Positions 1 through 9,310 of a stretch of DNA of 64,000 bases are shown here, piece after piece. Each line of letters begins with the position of its first letter. Within the stretch, counting starts at the first letter, position 1. Both the position numbers and the translations under genes were made by a program. Source of the stretch: Methylicorpusculum sp. (GTDB lineage Bacteria; Pseudomonadota; Gammaproteobacteria; Methylococcales; Methylomonadaceae); contig NZ_JAUSBX010000062.1 in the NCBI RefSeq assembly GCF_030651835.1, forward strand, positions 1 through 64,000. The letters run 5' to 3'. The notes beneath the pieces were generated by a model. It was not told the DNA's origin. It did not search any database and worked only from the letters and a program-made list of their open reading frames with translations.

Positions 1-399
1 GTGGTCAGCGAAGACTCGGTGCGGCGCAGCTTCAGCAAAGCGCCGGAAGAGGAAGTCATTCCTTGGTTACAAGGAAGCCTTCAGCGAGTCTATACACCGG
101 TGTTGAGTGAGCCTTGGATTCTGGATGCGGATACCACGGTAAAGACGATTTACGGCCAGCAGGAAGGCGCAGAAGTCGGTTACAACCCGCATAAACCGGG
201 ACGCCCGTCGCACACCTACCACACGTATATGATCGCCAACCTGCGCTTGATTCTGGATGTGGAAGTCCGGAGCGGCAAACAAGTCGCGTCCAAGCACAGT
301 GCCCCCGGGTTATGGGCATTACTGGAACGCCTGCCGCGTGAGCACTGGCCGACGTTGATCCGAGGCGACCGCGACTGGGGCACCGAAGCCAACGCTTAA
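1..399 (+). pseudogene. IS1380-like transposase fragment, truncated
   Basis: The reading frame is open from the first base of the window, so the 5' end may lie outside. It gives 132 residues with a DDE-transposase core. The stretch ILDADTTVKTIYG (about residues 41-53), then GAEVGYNPHKPGRPS and a late RGDRDWGTE, resemble the first and second catalytic-acid regions of IS1380-type transposases. Translation stops just after the second motif, where an intact enzyme would continue for roughly 200 residues. What follows is non-coding, structured sequence. I read this as a dead transposase remnant. The family call rests on motif recognition only; another IS4-superfamily member is possible. Confidence 0.6.
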
Positions 400-663
400 A
401 ATCTTGGAAACGGAGCGCCAGCGAAGTGAAGATTTTTAGTCCCCGATAGCCGTAGCGCCGGGCGGGTTTTCGTAGCTTGCGGAGAAAACCTGCAAGGCAT
501 CGCGAAAGGGCGTTAAGTCATGCGAGAGCCAATGTTTCGACCCCTTGTTGGGTCGAAACGAGGCGACGCGGACGAATCGGGGCCGCCGGAGGCATCAGTG
601 GTCGCGTATTTTTTTGCTGCTTGATTGGGCTGGGATGCCCAAAACAAGCTTTCGCAAAAATAG
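400..663. other. Non-coding structured mobile-element remnant at the umuC breakpoint
   Basis: No convincing gene. The segment contains several hairpins. AAATCTT near 399 pairs with AAGATTT near 430. A perfect 9-bp stem TTTCGACCC/GGGTCGAAA (535-543/550-558) has a 6-base loop. A long imperfect hairpin spans about 598-663, with arms starting GTCGC and ending GCGAC. The last hairpin ends where umuC homology on the opposite strand is lost. The segment probably came in with the element that cut umuC, but I cannot name the element. Confidence 0.45.
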
Positions 664-1273
664 CGACTCCCCGAGTATTCAAGCGTTGGGCCAGACGCGT
701 GCCTATGCCCCAGATTTTATTAACCGGCACCTGACGCATCAGTTTCGCTCTGCGCTCAGTGTCAGCGAGATCCACGACACCGGCAGTTTTAGGCCATTTT
801 TTAGCAGCATAATTTGCAAGTTTCGCCAATGTTTTGGTCGGTCCCATACCGATACAGACCGGGACGCCGGTATTTTGAACAATGGTGCGCCGGATGTCCT
901 GACCGTATGCGAGCGGATCCTTATCGCAGATACCTGTCAAATCCAGGAATGATTCATCGATAGAATACACTTCCAGTGTTGGCGAGAAGCTTTCCAGCAA
1001 TGTCATGACGCGGGCTGACATGTCCGCGTACAGCGTGTAATTGGATGAAAACAGCGTGATGTGATGTTGTATTATCAAGCGGCTGATCTGATAGACCGGG
1101 GTACCCATTTTTATGCCGAGTGCCTTGACCTCAGGGCTTCTGGCAACAATGCAGCCGTCGTTGTTGCTCAGTACGGCAACCGGTTTGAGGGTCAAATCGG
1201 GTCTGAATACGCGTTCGCAGCTGACATAGAAATTATTGCAATCCACTAAAGCGATGCGTGTCTGAGCGGCCAT
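518..1273 (-). pseudogene. umuC: Truncated umuC, DNA polymerase V catalytic subunit
   Basis: UmuC is a Y-family translesion polymerase working with processed UmuD. The N terminus is intact: [14 protein letters not shown] (about residues 10-23) carries the first catalytic acid, followed by [14 protein letters not shown] and [10 protein letters not shown] with the second acidic pair. UmuC homology stops after the helix-hairpin-helix start ([14 protein letters not shown], about residue 200). The last 50 or so residues are read from foreign sequence rich in proline and arginine. A normal UmuC is about 420 residues, so the little-finger and beta-clamp regions are missing. It starts 5 bp after the umuD stop, the usual umuDC arrangement. 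It is unlikely to be a working polymerase. Confidence 0.85.
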
Positions 1274-1278
1274 AACCG

Positions 1279-1878
1279 TTAAACCGAATGAATCACGTTG
1301 GTGACCACGCCCCAGATGACCATATCCATACCGTCCTGAACGACAATATCGGGATAAGCCGGATTCTCGGCGCCCAGCACGATGACGTCACGCTCACTTT
1401 TTAAGCGTTTTACCGTCAGTTCGCCGTTTAGTGCGCAAATAATAATTTTACCGGTGACAGGTTCCAGCGACCGGTCCACGACCAGAATATCGTTGGGATG
1501 AATGCCCGCACCCAGCATCGATTCGCCTTCCGCACGCACAAAAAAAGTCGCGGCCGGTCTTTGCACCAGCAATTCATTCAGATCCAGCGTTTTTTCAATA
1601 TAATCGTCAGCCGGGGAGGGGAAGCCGGCCGCCACTTTACCGCTGAATAAAGGCAAGGCTGTTTTCGGCGCGTCTCTGTCAGGCCGGAAAGTTTCGAATG
1701 AAACCGGGGTCTGCTGACTTTGCCGTTGACGTTGTTGCAGCAGATTTTTCAATTCCGGAATCATACTTTCCGGGACCCGGATCACCTGTGTCGTTTCACC
1801 GTAAACCGACGAGCCTTTTTTACGGCCTGCGCCGGATCTGGCCCCGCCGCGTGCATTTTGGTGTGTGATAAGAGTCAT
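1279..1878 (-). CDS. umuD: UmuD-like SOS mutagenesis protein, S24 self-cleaving peptidase
   Basis: UmuD is a LexA-like protein that cleaves itself with RecA help to become the polymerase V accessory subunit. The cleavage site is visible as Ala84-Gly85 in KVAAGFPSP. The catalytic serine is Ser120 (GESMLGAG) and the catalytic lysine is Lys157 (GELTVKRL). It is longer than E. coli UmuD (199 versus about 139 residues). The extra N terminus is basic and Gly/Arg-rich ([13 protein letters not shown]), a feature seen in plasmid- or phage-type UmuD relatives and possibly DNA-binding. The umuC partner downstream is truncated, so this may act alone or with another polymerase. A palindrome lies 23 bp upstream. 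Confidence 0.9.
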   Translation of the reverse strand: MTLITHQNARGGARSGAGRKKGSSVYGETTQVIRVPESMIPELKNLLQQRQRQSQQTPVSFETFRPDRDAPKTALPLFSGKVAAGFPSPADDYIEKTLDLNELLVQRPAATFFVRAEGESMLGAGIHPNDILVVDRSLEPVTGKIIICALNGELTVKRLKSERDVIVLGAENPAYPDIVVQDGMDMVIWGVVTNVIHSV

Positions 1879-1900
1879 GGTGAGTTACTTTAATAATGTA

Positions 1901-1914
1901 CACTTTTCAAAGTG
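1901..1914 (-). promoter_or_regulatory. Palindrome upstream of umuD, possible repressor operator
   Basis: CACTTTTCAAAGTG has perfect 6-bp arms with a 2-bp spacer and sits 23-36 bp before the umuD start codon. The position suits an operator. It is not the E. coli LexA box CTGT-N8-ACAG, so LexA binding is only a guess; autoregulation by UmuD's basic N terminus is another possibility. Confidence 0.35.
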
Positions 1915-2047
1915 ACATATTAGCACTGATTGTAACTGTTCAGCGTGTTTTATATTGTGAGGGACATAAGCAAACAGCGTGCTGCGCAGGAAAGAGGGCA
2001 GCAGAACGTCTGTTTTTGGATCACCGGCCAATTTAAAAAGATAACGG

Positions 2048-2677
2048 CTACGCCCTGTTCAGCAGAACGGCTATTTCAGCCAGCATAGTTTGATGCGTGA
2101 AATAATCAACGGTAATCGCCGACTGCTGCTCATCATGCAGCAAGCGTAAGGACGGATAAGTCGTTACGCTCATGCCTCGTGACGTTTCAATGTCATGCTG
2201 TAAAGCCTGCTCAATCGCGGGACTCCGTATAGCACGAGCAAACGCAACCGTATCCAGGCCCACCTCCGCAGCGCATTGTTCAAGCGTGTCAAGCAGCGAT
2301 GGATTTCGGGCCTGTTGGTAATAGGCTGACTGAATCGTTCGTAACAGCCGCGTCTCGCACTCAGAACCTTGTTGCCTCGCGGCCAATAAGGCCCGGCAGG
2401 CCGGATAGGTGGAGCGCACCGGCGTGGTCAATGTCCAGAAATCAAAATTGAACTGCACGCCGGGCACCGTTGTTTCAATGCGTCGCCAAGTCTGCTGAAG
2501 GGCCTGCTGCATCTCAATCGGCATCGGTGTGGTGGTGTCCGGTGCCAAACCGCCCAGGACATAATCAAACACTATCCCCGGCGGCAAGTCCCGCTGCAAC
2601 GCCTTTAAGCTCGCGCTGAACGCATAGCACCAACTGCACATCGGGTTATGGATATACATCAAACGCGGTTCCGGCAT
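2048..2677 (-). CDS. DsbA/FrnE-like thioredoxin-fold oxidoreductase
   Basis: 209 residues. The N-terminal strand runs into a CSWC active site (Cys14-Cys17) in YIHNPMCSWCYAFS, the pattern of cytoplasmic DsbA-family (FrnE-like) proteins. There is no signal peptide, so it is probably a cytoplasmic thiol-disulfide oxidoreductase. A late VTTYPSLRL segment supplies the cis-proline near the active site. It stands alone between the umuD region and a repeat, with no operon partner. The substrate is unknown. Some relatives act in detoxification or stress, but nothing here decides that. Confidence 0.8.
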   Translation of the reverse strand: MPEPRLMYIHNPMCSWCYAFSASLKALQRDLPPGIVFDYVLGGLAPDTTTPMPIEMQQALQQTWRRIETTVPGVQFNFDFWTLTTPVRSTYPACRALLAARQQGSECETRLLRTIQSAYYQQARNPSLLDTLEQCAAEVGLDTVAFARAIRSPAIEQALQHDIETSRGMSVTTYPSLRLLHDEQQSAITVDYFTHQTMLAEIAVLLNRA

Positions 2678-2854
2678 GATCTTTCTCCTCAGTTATCGGT
2701 TACAGGACAGGGCCTTAAGACCGATCAAGCCTATGCGCCATGGTCTATAGACCCATACCCCGTTCAAGCCAAGCACGAAATTCAAGAGACAAAGGAAAAA
2801 AGGGGGCAAATATTAAAACCAATTGGTCTGTCGTCGCTTCTCTGCTCTTGGCTC

Positions 2855-3018
2855 CAGCAATTCTCAGATTGATCTTTTCGGCGTTATTTTGGGCTGGAAA
2901 AAGCCTTTTGAGGAACGCCGTAAACCCTTCCATGGGGGCTTGACGGCAGCATCCCTGCTGCCGACATCCTCAAAAACCTTCCCCCAGTCCTTTTTTCTCT
3001 TCAAATTGAGAATTGCTG
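2855..3018 (+). repeat. MITE-like palindromic repeat, copy A
   Basis: 164 bp beginning CAGCAATTCTCA and ending TGAGAATTGCTG, giving perfect 12-bp terminal inverted repeats. Internally there is a second inverted pair (GGGCTGGAAAAAGCC... against ...CCCCCAGTCC) and a central perfect hairpin CGGCAGCA-TCCC-TGCTGCCG. Four more copies occur at 13.7, 15.7, 21.8 and 23.2 kb. No clear target duplication flanks this copy. A short antisense reading frame (MEGFTAFLKRLF...) recurs in copy B and reflects the repeat, not a gene. Confidence 0.85.
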
Positions 3019-3155
3019 GTATTGCATGGCCCGATAATCAACTAGCCAGTCTCCACGACCGGAAACCTGAGCGCGATTAATTTGTTTATTTCGTAGGGTT
3101 AAGTTTAAGGCTTTAGAAAAATACTCTTAAAAAAGCATGTTATGACACTAAATCC

Positions 3156-3181
3156 AAAGCCGGTTATATGCCGGTTTTTTT
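3156..3181 (+). terminator. Hairpin with T-run, orphan
   Basis: AAAGCCGG and CCGGTTTT form an 8-bp stem (one G-T pair) followed by a run of T on the + strand. No + strand gene is visible upstream, so it may terminate an unrecognised transcript or be fortuitous. Confidence 0.4.
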
Positions 3182-3256
3182 GCGACTGTTTTTCGGCAAG
3201 TGTTGCGGTTGTTTTTTTGGAAATGGGGCAAAATTGGGGAAAAATTATTTCAGGCA

Positions 3257-3292
3257 TAAAAAAAGGACTGGGCCAAAAAGCCTAAGTCCTTA
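3257..3292 (-). terminator. Rho-independent terminator of tRNA-Leu
   Basis: Read on the minus strand, AAGGACT pairs with AGTCCTT and the stem is followed by seven T. It begins 10 bp after the tRNA 3' end, as expected for a single-gene tRNA transcript. Confidence 0.85.
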
Positions 3293-3301
3293 TTTTATCT
3301 T

Positions 3302-3388
3302 TGGTACCGAGGGCCGGAATCGAACCGGCACGATGTTGCCATCACCGGATTTTGAATCCGGCGCGTCTACCAGTTCCGCCACCCCGGC
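3302..3388 (-). tRNA. tRNA-Leu (anticodon CAA)
   Basis: 87 nt on the minus strand, from GCCGGGG to an encoded CCA. The anticodon stem CCGGA/TCCGG encloses TTCAAAA, giving anticodon CAA, which reads UUG. The T arm CCGGTTCGATTCCGG is intact. There is a long variable arm (TGATGGCAACATC), the class II feature of tRNA-Leu. It sits beside queA and ends in its own terminator. Confidence 0.96.
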
Positions 3389-3479
3389 AAAGAGCGGATA
3401 ATATAATCAAAGACTAGGCGCATTGCAAGCGTATATTTGAGGTATTTTTCAGTTTAATAAACTGGTAACATCGCATGCC

Positions 3480-4502
3480 ATGAAAAAGAGCGATTATTTT
3501 TACCAGTTACCAGAGCATCTGATAGCTCAAAGGCCTCTACCTGAACGCAGTGCGAGCCGACTCTTATATTTAGATTCTGCGAACGCCCAGATCAGGGACA
3601 AGCATTTTTCCGATTTTATTGATTTGGTCAGTTCTGACGACCTGTTAGTTTTTAATAACACCAAAGTCATTCCTGCCCGGTTGTTTGGCCAAAAAGCAAC
3701 GGGCGGTAAAGTTGAAATTCTGATTGAACGGGTTTTGGGGGATGATCAGGCGTTGACTCATATCAGAGCGAGTAAAGCACCCAAGCCGGATTCGTTAATT
3801 ATCTTGGAGCAGGGCTATTGTTGCCGCGTGCTGGGGCGTGATAACGATCTGTTTCATTTATCATTTCAATGCGATAAAAGTCTGTTGGAGATGCTGACGC
3901 AAATCGGTCATATTCCGTTACCGCCTTATATCGATAGAGCCGACGACCAAACCGACATCACGCGTTATCAAACCGTCTTTGCACAAGAGGAAGGTGCTGT
4001 TGCAGCGCCAACTGCGGGGTTGCATTTCTCTGAAGAGATACTTGAAAAGCTGAGAGCTAAAGGCGTTCCTTCGGCTTTTGTGACCTTACATGTGGGTAGC
4101 GGCACTTTTCAACCGGTGCGGGTTGAAGACCTTTCGCAGCATATCATGCATAAAGAATATTTTGCCGTACGCGAAGAAACTGTTAAGGCCGTTGAACAGG
4201 CTCGTGCCAGGGGAGGGCGTGTCATTGCGATAGGAACGACGTCAGTGCGGGCTTTGGAATCGGCTTCGCAATCAGGCTGTTTGTCAGCGGGTTTTGGCGA
4301 TACCGAACTCTTTATAACGCCGGGCTATCAGTTTAAATCGGTGGATGCCTTGCTGACTAATTTTCACCTGCCGGAATCTACCTTATTAATGCTGGTTTCT
4401 GCCTTTTCGGGATATGAGAACATCATGAAAGCTTATCAGCATGCAATTGAGCAACAATACCGGTTTTTCAGTTACGGCGACGCGATGTTGTTGACACGCT
4501 GA
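3480..4502 (+). CDS. queA: S-adenosylmethionine:tRNA ribosyltransferase-isomerase
   Basis: QueA transfers and rearranges the ribosyl part of S-adenosylmethionine onto 7-aminomethyl-7-deazaguanine in tRNA, making epoxyqueuosine in the queuosine pathway. The 340-residue product is full length. Recognisable family stretches are [13 protein letters not shown] (residues 8-20), [42 protein letters not shown] and [17 protein letters not shown]. It is cytoplasmic. It is followed 65 bp later by mfd on the same strand. In many bacteria queA is next to tgt; no tgt is visible here. There is no strong ribosome-binding site before the chosen ATG. Confidence 0.97.
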   Translation: MKKSDYFYQLPEHLIAQRPLPERSASRLLYLDSANAQIRDKHFSDFIDLVSSDDLLVFNNTKVIPARLFGQKATGGKVEILIERVLGDDQALTHIRASKAPKPDSLIILEQGYCCRVLGRDNDLFHLSFQCDKSLLEMLTQIGHIPLPPYIDRADDQTDITRYQTVFAQEEGAVAAPTAGLHFSEEILEKLRAKGVPSAFVTLHVGSGTFQPVRVEDLSQHIMHKEYFAVREETVKAVEQARARGGRVIAIGTTSVRALESASQSGCLSAGFGDTELFITPGYQFKSVDALLTNFHLPESTLLMLVSAFSGYENIMKAYQHAIEQQYRFFSYGDAMLLTR

Positions 4503-4567
4503 CCCGCTGCGAACGGTTTAAGGTATACTAACGCCTTTTTGAATCACCGTTTTAAGCGCGCCTGGAT

Positions 4568-7500
4568 ATGCCTGAAAATCCTGATTTATTTCACTCTGCT
4601 CAACTTCCTAAATCTCCCTCGCAACCCTTGATCTGGACAGGATTAAACGGATGCGGCGATTCGCTGGCTCTAGCTACCGCGATAAAACGTGAAAACCGAC
4701 TGTTTTTGATCGTGACTCCGGATAATCAAACGGCCTTGCGATTGGAGCATGAACTGGCGTTTTTTCTGCAAAATCAGCTGCCGATTCTGCATTTTCCCGA
4801 CTGGGAAACCTTGCCTTACGACGTTTTTTCTCCGCTCCCCGATATCGTTTCTGAACGCCTGAAAACTCTGGCTTTGTTACCCCAGGTTTTGCATGGCGCA
4901 TTGGTGGTGTCGGTGGCAACGCTGATGCATCGCTTGGCTCCCCGTGAACATGTGCTGGCCAACAGTTTTTCGATCAAATTGGGCGATTTGTTTAATCTTG
5001 AATTGAATCGTATCAAGCTGGAAAGCGTCGGTTACCAATGTGTGTCGCAGGTTTATCAGCATGGCGAATTTGCGGTCAGAGGCTCGATTGTCGATTTGTT
5101 TCCGATGGGCAGCAAAGTCCCTTTTCGCATCGAATTATTTGATGAGGATATCGAGTCGATTAGAACCTTTGATCCGGAAACGCAGCTTTCGGTAGGCAAG
5201 GTCGAGGCGATTCATTTATTTCCGGCTCGAGAATTCCCCTTTACCGATGAGGCGATCAAGCACTTCAGGCAATCGTTCCGTATTCATTTTCCTGAAAGTT
5301 CGCCCAAAAATACCTTGTATCTGGACGTCAGCAAAGGCATAACGCCTGGGGGTATTGAGTACTATCTGCCGCTTTTTGTGGAAGCGACGGCAACACTGTT
5401 TGACTACCTGCCCAAGTCCACGGTTCTGGTTGCCAACGATGCCTTCGAGACCCATGCCCAGGGTTTTTATGCGGAAGCACAAGACCGTTATCAGCAACGT
5501 AAATACGATGTTGAAAGGCCTTTGTTATCGCCCGACTTGCTGTTTCTGTCAGCCGAAGAATTGCTGAATCGGAGTGGTGGCTTTACGCGGATCACGTTAA
5601 GACAAACGCTGCTGGCAAGCGAAAGTGCGGTCGACTTTAAGTGCAGGCTATTGCCTGATCTTACGATTGATGCCAAGCAAAAAGAACCGGCCCAGGCATT
5701 ACGCAGCTTCATGGATGGATTCCCTGGCAAGGTGCTGTTTGTCGCCGAAACAGCCGGACACCGAGAGGGGGTTCAGGACAAACTCGCCAAAAACGGTATC
5801 CGTGTCAAACCGGTAGAGAATTGGGACGCCTTCCTCAAGTCCGAACAATCACCTTGTTTGCTGGTTGCGCCTATGGATCATGGGCTCTGGCTGGATCATC
5901 CGGCAATAGTTATTATCACGCAAAGCCAGTTAACCGGCGAGAAGGTCGAACAGCGACGCCGCAGAAAAAAATCGGCGGCCAGGGAGCTGGAAAATATCGT
6001 CAACAATCTCACTGAGTTGACTATCGGTGATCCGGTCGTGCATCAGGAGCACGGGGTGGGCCGTTATCTGGGTTTACAAACGCTGGAACTGGGCGGTGTG
6101 ACTCAGGAGTTTTTGATGCTGGAGTATGCCGGCAACGACAAACTCTATGTGCCGGTGTCATCGCTGAATGTCATTGGCCGTTATACCGGCGTCAGCCCTG
6201 AAAATGCGCCTCTGCACCGATTGGGTGGGGATCAATGGGGTAAAGCCAAGAAGAAAGCGATGGAGCGGATTCGCGACGTGGCCGCTGAATTGCTGGATAT
6301 CGTTGCCAAGCGTGCGCTCAAAAAAGGCCATGCTTTTGTGATTGATGATGCCGAATATCAGGCTTTTGCTGAGGCATTCCCATTCGAAGAAACGCCGGAT
6401 CAGCAAACCGCCATTGAAGCGATTCTGGACGATATGCTCAGTTCAAGGCCTATGGATCGGGTGATTTGCGGCGACGTCGGCTTTGGCAAAACCGAGGTGT
6501 CGATGCGGGCTGCCTTTATTGCCGTTCAGGGTGGCAAACAGGTGTCTGTTCTGGTGCCGACAACCTTGCTGGCGCAACAGCATTATCAAAATTTTCGTGA
6601 CCGGTTTGCCGACTGGCCGGTGCGCATCGAAGTCATGTCGCGTTTCGTATCGCCCAAGCAGCAACAGGTCATTATCAGTGATTTGGAGGAAGGCAAAGTC
6701 GATATCATTATCGGCACTCATAAATTACTGTCCAAAGACATCCGATACAAAGCTTTGGGTCTGGTGGTGATTGATGAGGAACACCGTTTTGGGGTGCGCC
6801 AGAAAGAGCATTTCAAAAAACTGCGCAATGAGCTAGACATCTTGACGATGACGGCCACACCCATTCCCAGGACTTTGAATATGGCCATGTCGGGTCTGCG
6901 CGATATTTCTATCATCGCCAGTCCGCCGCCCAACCGGCATGCGATTAAAACATTCATCAGCGAATGGATAGATTCGCAGATTAAAGAAGCCTGTCAACGC
7001 GAGATCAAGCGGGGCGGACAAGTATTTTTTCTGCACAATGATGTCAAGACCATGGAAAAAATGGCCCGCGAACTGGAATCATTGTTACCCGAAGCACGTA
7101 TTGAAATTGCGCATGGTCAAATGCCTGAGCGCGAACTGGAAAAAATCATGCTGGATTTTTACCATCAGCGTTTTAACCTCTTGCTGTGTTCCACGATCAT
7201 AGAAAGCGGTATCGATATCCCCAGCGCGAATACCATTGTAATCAATCGTGCCGACAAACTGGGCCTCGCGCAGCTGCACCAGTTGCGCGGCCGGGTAGGG
7301 CGCTCGCATCACCGCGCCTATGCCTATTTTATTGTGCCGCCCAAAGCCGCCATCAGTAAAGATGCGATAAAGCGGCTGGAAGCTCTGGAAGCTTCCGGTG
7401 ATTTAGGCGCCGGTTTCATGCTGTCTTCTCATGATTTGGAGATTCGAGGCGCCGGAGAATTGCTGGGTGATGAGCAAAGTGGTCAAATCCAGGAAATCGG

Positions 7501-8032
7501 CTTTACCTTGTACACTGAATTGCTGGAACGCGCTGTCAATGCCATGAAATCCGGTAAGCAACCGGAACTCGATGCGCCGCTGGATATGGGCCCGGAAGTT
7601 GACTTACAAGCCCCGGCTTTAATTCCGGAAGATTATCTTCCGGATATTCATTCACGTCTGGTGTTATACAAGCGTATTGCCAATGCCGAATCTGATGAGG
7701 ATCTGCGGGAATTGCAAGTCGAAATGATCGACCGTTTCGGGCTTTTACCTGAACCGGTTAAAACGTTGTTCAGCGTTGCGGAACTGAAACAGCAAGCAAG
7801 CGAACTCGGCATTAAAAAAATCGAGGCTAATGCAGCGGGCGGCCGCTTTGTGTTCTCGTCAGAACCGAAGATCAATACGGATCAACTGATCCGGCTCATA
7901 CAAACCCAAGCTCAGATTTATAAATTTGACGGTGCCGACAAACTGCGGTTTATAAAGCCGTTTGCCGATGTCGGTGAAAAATTGATATTTATCACCGAAT
8001 TGCTGAGCCAGCTTACCCCATTGGAAGCATAG
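4568..8032 (+). CDS. mfd: Transcription-repair coupling factor Mfd
   Basis: Mfd removes RNA polymerase stalled at DNA damage and recruits UvrA. The 1154-residue length is normal. The UvrB-homology region occupies the N terminus. The RNA-polymerase-interaction region (DPVVHQEHGVGRYLGL) lies near residue 490. The helicase core has Walker A GDVGFGKTE (about residues 634-642), Walker B DEEH (about 736-739), TATPIPRTL, and TRG-type LRGRVGRSHHRAYAY. A C-terminal TRCF domain follows (DYLPDIHSRLVLYKR). No key motif is missing. The gene stands between queA and a permease and appears to be transcribed rightwards with queA. Confidence 0.98.
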   Translation: MPENPDLFHSAQLPKSPSQPLIWTGLNGCGDSLALATAIKRENRLFLIVTPDNQTALRLEHELAFFLQNQLPILHFPDWETLPYDVFSPLPDIVSERLKTLALLPQVLHGALVVSVATLMHRLAPREHVLANSFSIKLGDLFNLELNRIKLESVGYQCVSQVYQHGEFAVRGSIVDLFPMGSKVPFRIELFDEDIESIRTFDPETQLSVGKVEAIHLFPAREFPFTDEAIKHFRQSFRIHFPESSPKNTLYLDVSKGITPGGIEYYLPLFVEATATLFDYLPKSTVLVANDAFETHAQGFYAEAQDRYQQRKYDVERPLLSPDLLFLSAEELLNRSGGFTRITLRQTLLASESAVDFKCRLLPDLTIDAKQKEPAQALRSFMDGFPGKVLFVAETAGHREGVQDKLAKNGIRVKPVENWDAFLKSEQSPCLLVAPMDHGLWLDHPAIVIITQSQLTGEKVEQRRRRKKSAARELENIVNNLTELTIGDPVVHQEHGVGRYLGLQTLELGGVTQEFLMLEYAGNDKLYVPVSSLNVIGRYTGVSPENAPLHRLGGDQWGKAKKKAMERIRDVAAELLDIVAKRALKKGHAFVIDDAEYQAFAEAFPFEETPDQQTAIEAILDDMLSSRPMDRVICGDVGFGKTEVSMRAAFIAVQGGKQVSVLVPTTLLAQQHYQNFRDRFADWPVRIEVMSRFVSPKQQQVIISDLEEGKVDIIIGTHKLLSKDIRYKALGLVVIDEEHRFGVRQKEHFKKLRNELDILTMTATPIPRTLNMAMSGLRDISIIASPPPNRHAIKTFISEWIDSQIKEACQREIKRGGQVFFLHNDVKTMEKMARELESLLPEARIEIAHGQMPERELEKIMLDFYHQRFNLLLCSTIIESGIDIPSANTIVINRADKLGLAQLHQLRGRVGRSHHRAYAYFIVPPKAAISKDAIKRLEALEASGDLGAGFMLSSHDLEIRGAGELLGDEQSGQIQEIGFTLYTELLERAVNAMKSGKQPELDAPLDMGPEVDLQAPALIPEDYLPDIHSRLVLYKRIANAESDEDLRELQVEMIDRFGLLPEPVKTLFSVAELKQQASELGIKKIEANAAGGRFVFSSEPKINTDQLIRLIQTQAQIYKFDGADKLRFIKPFADVGEKLIFITELLSQLTPLEA

Positions 8033-8184
8033 GCAGATCAGATGAGTCGGGGAATCGGCTAACATTAGCGAGTAATTAAAATTGGGTAATTTCGATGTGG
8101 CCGCAATCTTGTCAGGCTTTAGAAACTTCGGTAAGCCAGTTCTATTAAGGTAGAATGTGCGAAAAATAATAATTATTATAAAAA

Positions 8185-9285
8185 ATGACAACACAACCAG
8201 ATTTTCCTGATTTTCGCCTGATCAAAAACTACATCAAACGGGTTTTGCCAAATTCTCAGGCGGTTGCCTTGTTACTTATCATACTGATCAGCTTAGGGCT
8301 TATCCTAACCTTATCTGATTTGCTGATGCCCGTGTTTGCTTCCGTTGTCCTGGCTTATTTATTGGATGGACTGGTCGAAAAATTGGTAAAACACAACATG
8401 CCAAGATTACCCGCTGTCTATCTGGTTTTTTCATGTTTTTTAGCGTTGCTTGGCTTCTTTATTTTCATTTTGATGCCGATGCTTTCCGGGCAGGCCATAG
8501 AGCTGGTTCATCATATTCCTGACATTATTAAACTCGTCCAATTTGAAATTCTGCGGCTTCCAGAAATGTATCCTCAATTCATTTCACTGGAAAGAATTCG
8601 GGATTTTATGTACACCTTACAAAAAGAGATTTTGACCTACGGACAAGGCGCTATATCGTTTTCCGCCGCTTCTGTGGTTGGTTTGGTCACTGCGATGATT
8701 TATCTTTTTTTAGTGCCGATGATGGTATTCTTTTTTTTAAAAGATAAACGGGTTTTGCTGAGCTGGTTTGTTCAGTTTTTGCCTAGAGATAGAGTGTTAA
8801 CGCAAAGTGTCTGGCGTGAAGTGGATATGCAAATCGGAAATTATGTCCGGGGGAAATTTGCCGAAGTAATCATACTCATGTCTATCAGTTACGTGACATT
8901 TTCGGCAATGGGTTTGAATTACTCCATTTTGTTATCCGTATTGATGGGGCTGTCGGTCGTTATTCCCTATGTCGGCGCAACGTTGGTAACCTTCCCTGTT
9001 CTTGGGATAGCTTATTTCCAGTGGGGTATCATCAGTGACAATTTTATGTATATTGTCATTGCCTACAGTATCATTCAGGCGTTGGATGGTGTCGTATTAG
9101 TGCCTTTGTTGTTTTCGGAAGCGGTCAATCTTCATCCTATTGCCATTATTGTCGCCATTTTGTTTTTTGGTGGATTGTGGGGATTTTGGGGAGTGTTTTT
9201 TGCGATCCCGCTGGCTACCGTTGTTAAAGCGGTTTTAACAGCCTGGCCCCGGATTAGCGATGCCAATGACACCATTCAAGTATAA
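8185..9285 (+). CDS. AI-2E family (PerM-like) membrane permease
   Basis: 366 residues with about seven to eight hydrophobic helices, typical of the AI-2E/PerM family. A double N-terminal membrane segment (AVALLLIILISLGLILTLSDLLMPVF) precedes a loop. The C-terminal half includes the family-typical VIPYVGATLV and IIQALDGVVLVPLLFSEAVNLHPIAIIVAILFFGGLWGFWGVFFAIPLAT. Members include the E. coli quorum-signal exporter TqsA and sodium/proton antiporters, so the substrate cannot be named. The start has no evident ribosome-binding site and follows an A/T-rich leader. Confidence 0.88.
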   Translation: MTTQPDFPDFRLIKNYIKRVLPNSQAVALLLIILISLGLILTLSDLLMPVFASVVLAYLLDGLVEKLVKHNMPRLPAVYLVFSCFLALLGFFIFILMPMLSGQAIELVHHIPDIIKLVQFEILRLPEMYPQFISLERIRDFMYTLQKEILTYGQGAISFSAASVVGLVTAMIYLFLVPMMVFFFLKDKRVLLSWFVQFLPRDRVLTQSVWREVDMQIGNYVRGKFAEVIILMSISYVTFSAMGLNYSILLSVLMGLSVVIPYVGATLVTFPVLGIAYFQWGIISDNFMYIVIAYSIIQALDGVVLVPLLFSEAVNLHPIAIIVAILFFGGLWGFWGVFFAIPLATVVKAVLTAWPRISDANDTIQV

Positions 9286-9310
9286 GTGAATGGTGATCAG
9301 CATTTTTGTT

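Noticed and set aside
1-1273. Intact integron or casposon end near umuC
   Set aside because: Hairpins are present but no attC-type core sites or integrase are visible.
3168-3401. Short frame across tRNA-Leu with a motif-like C terminus
   Set aside because: It is translated from the tRNA on the opposite strand.
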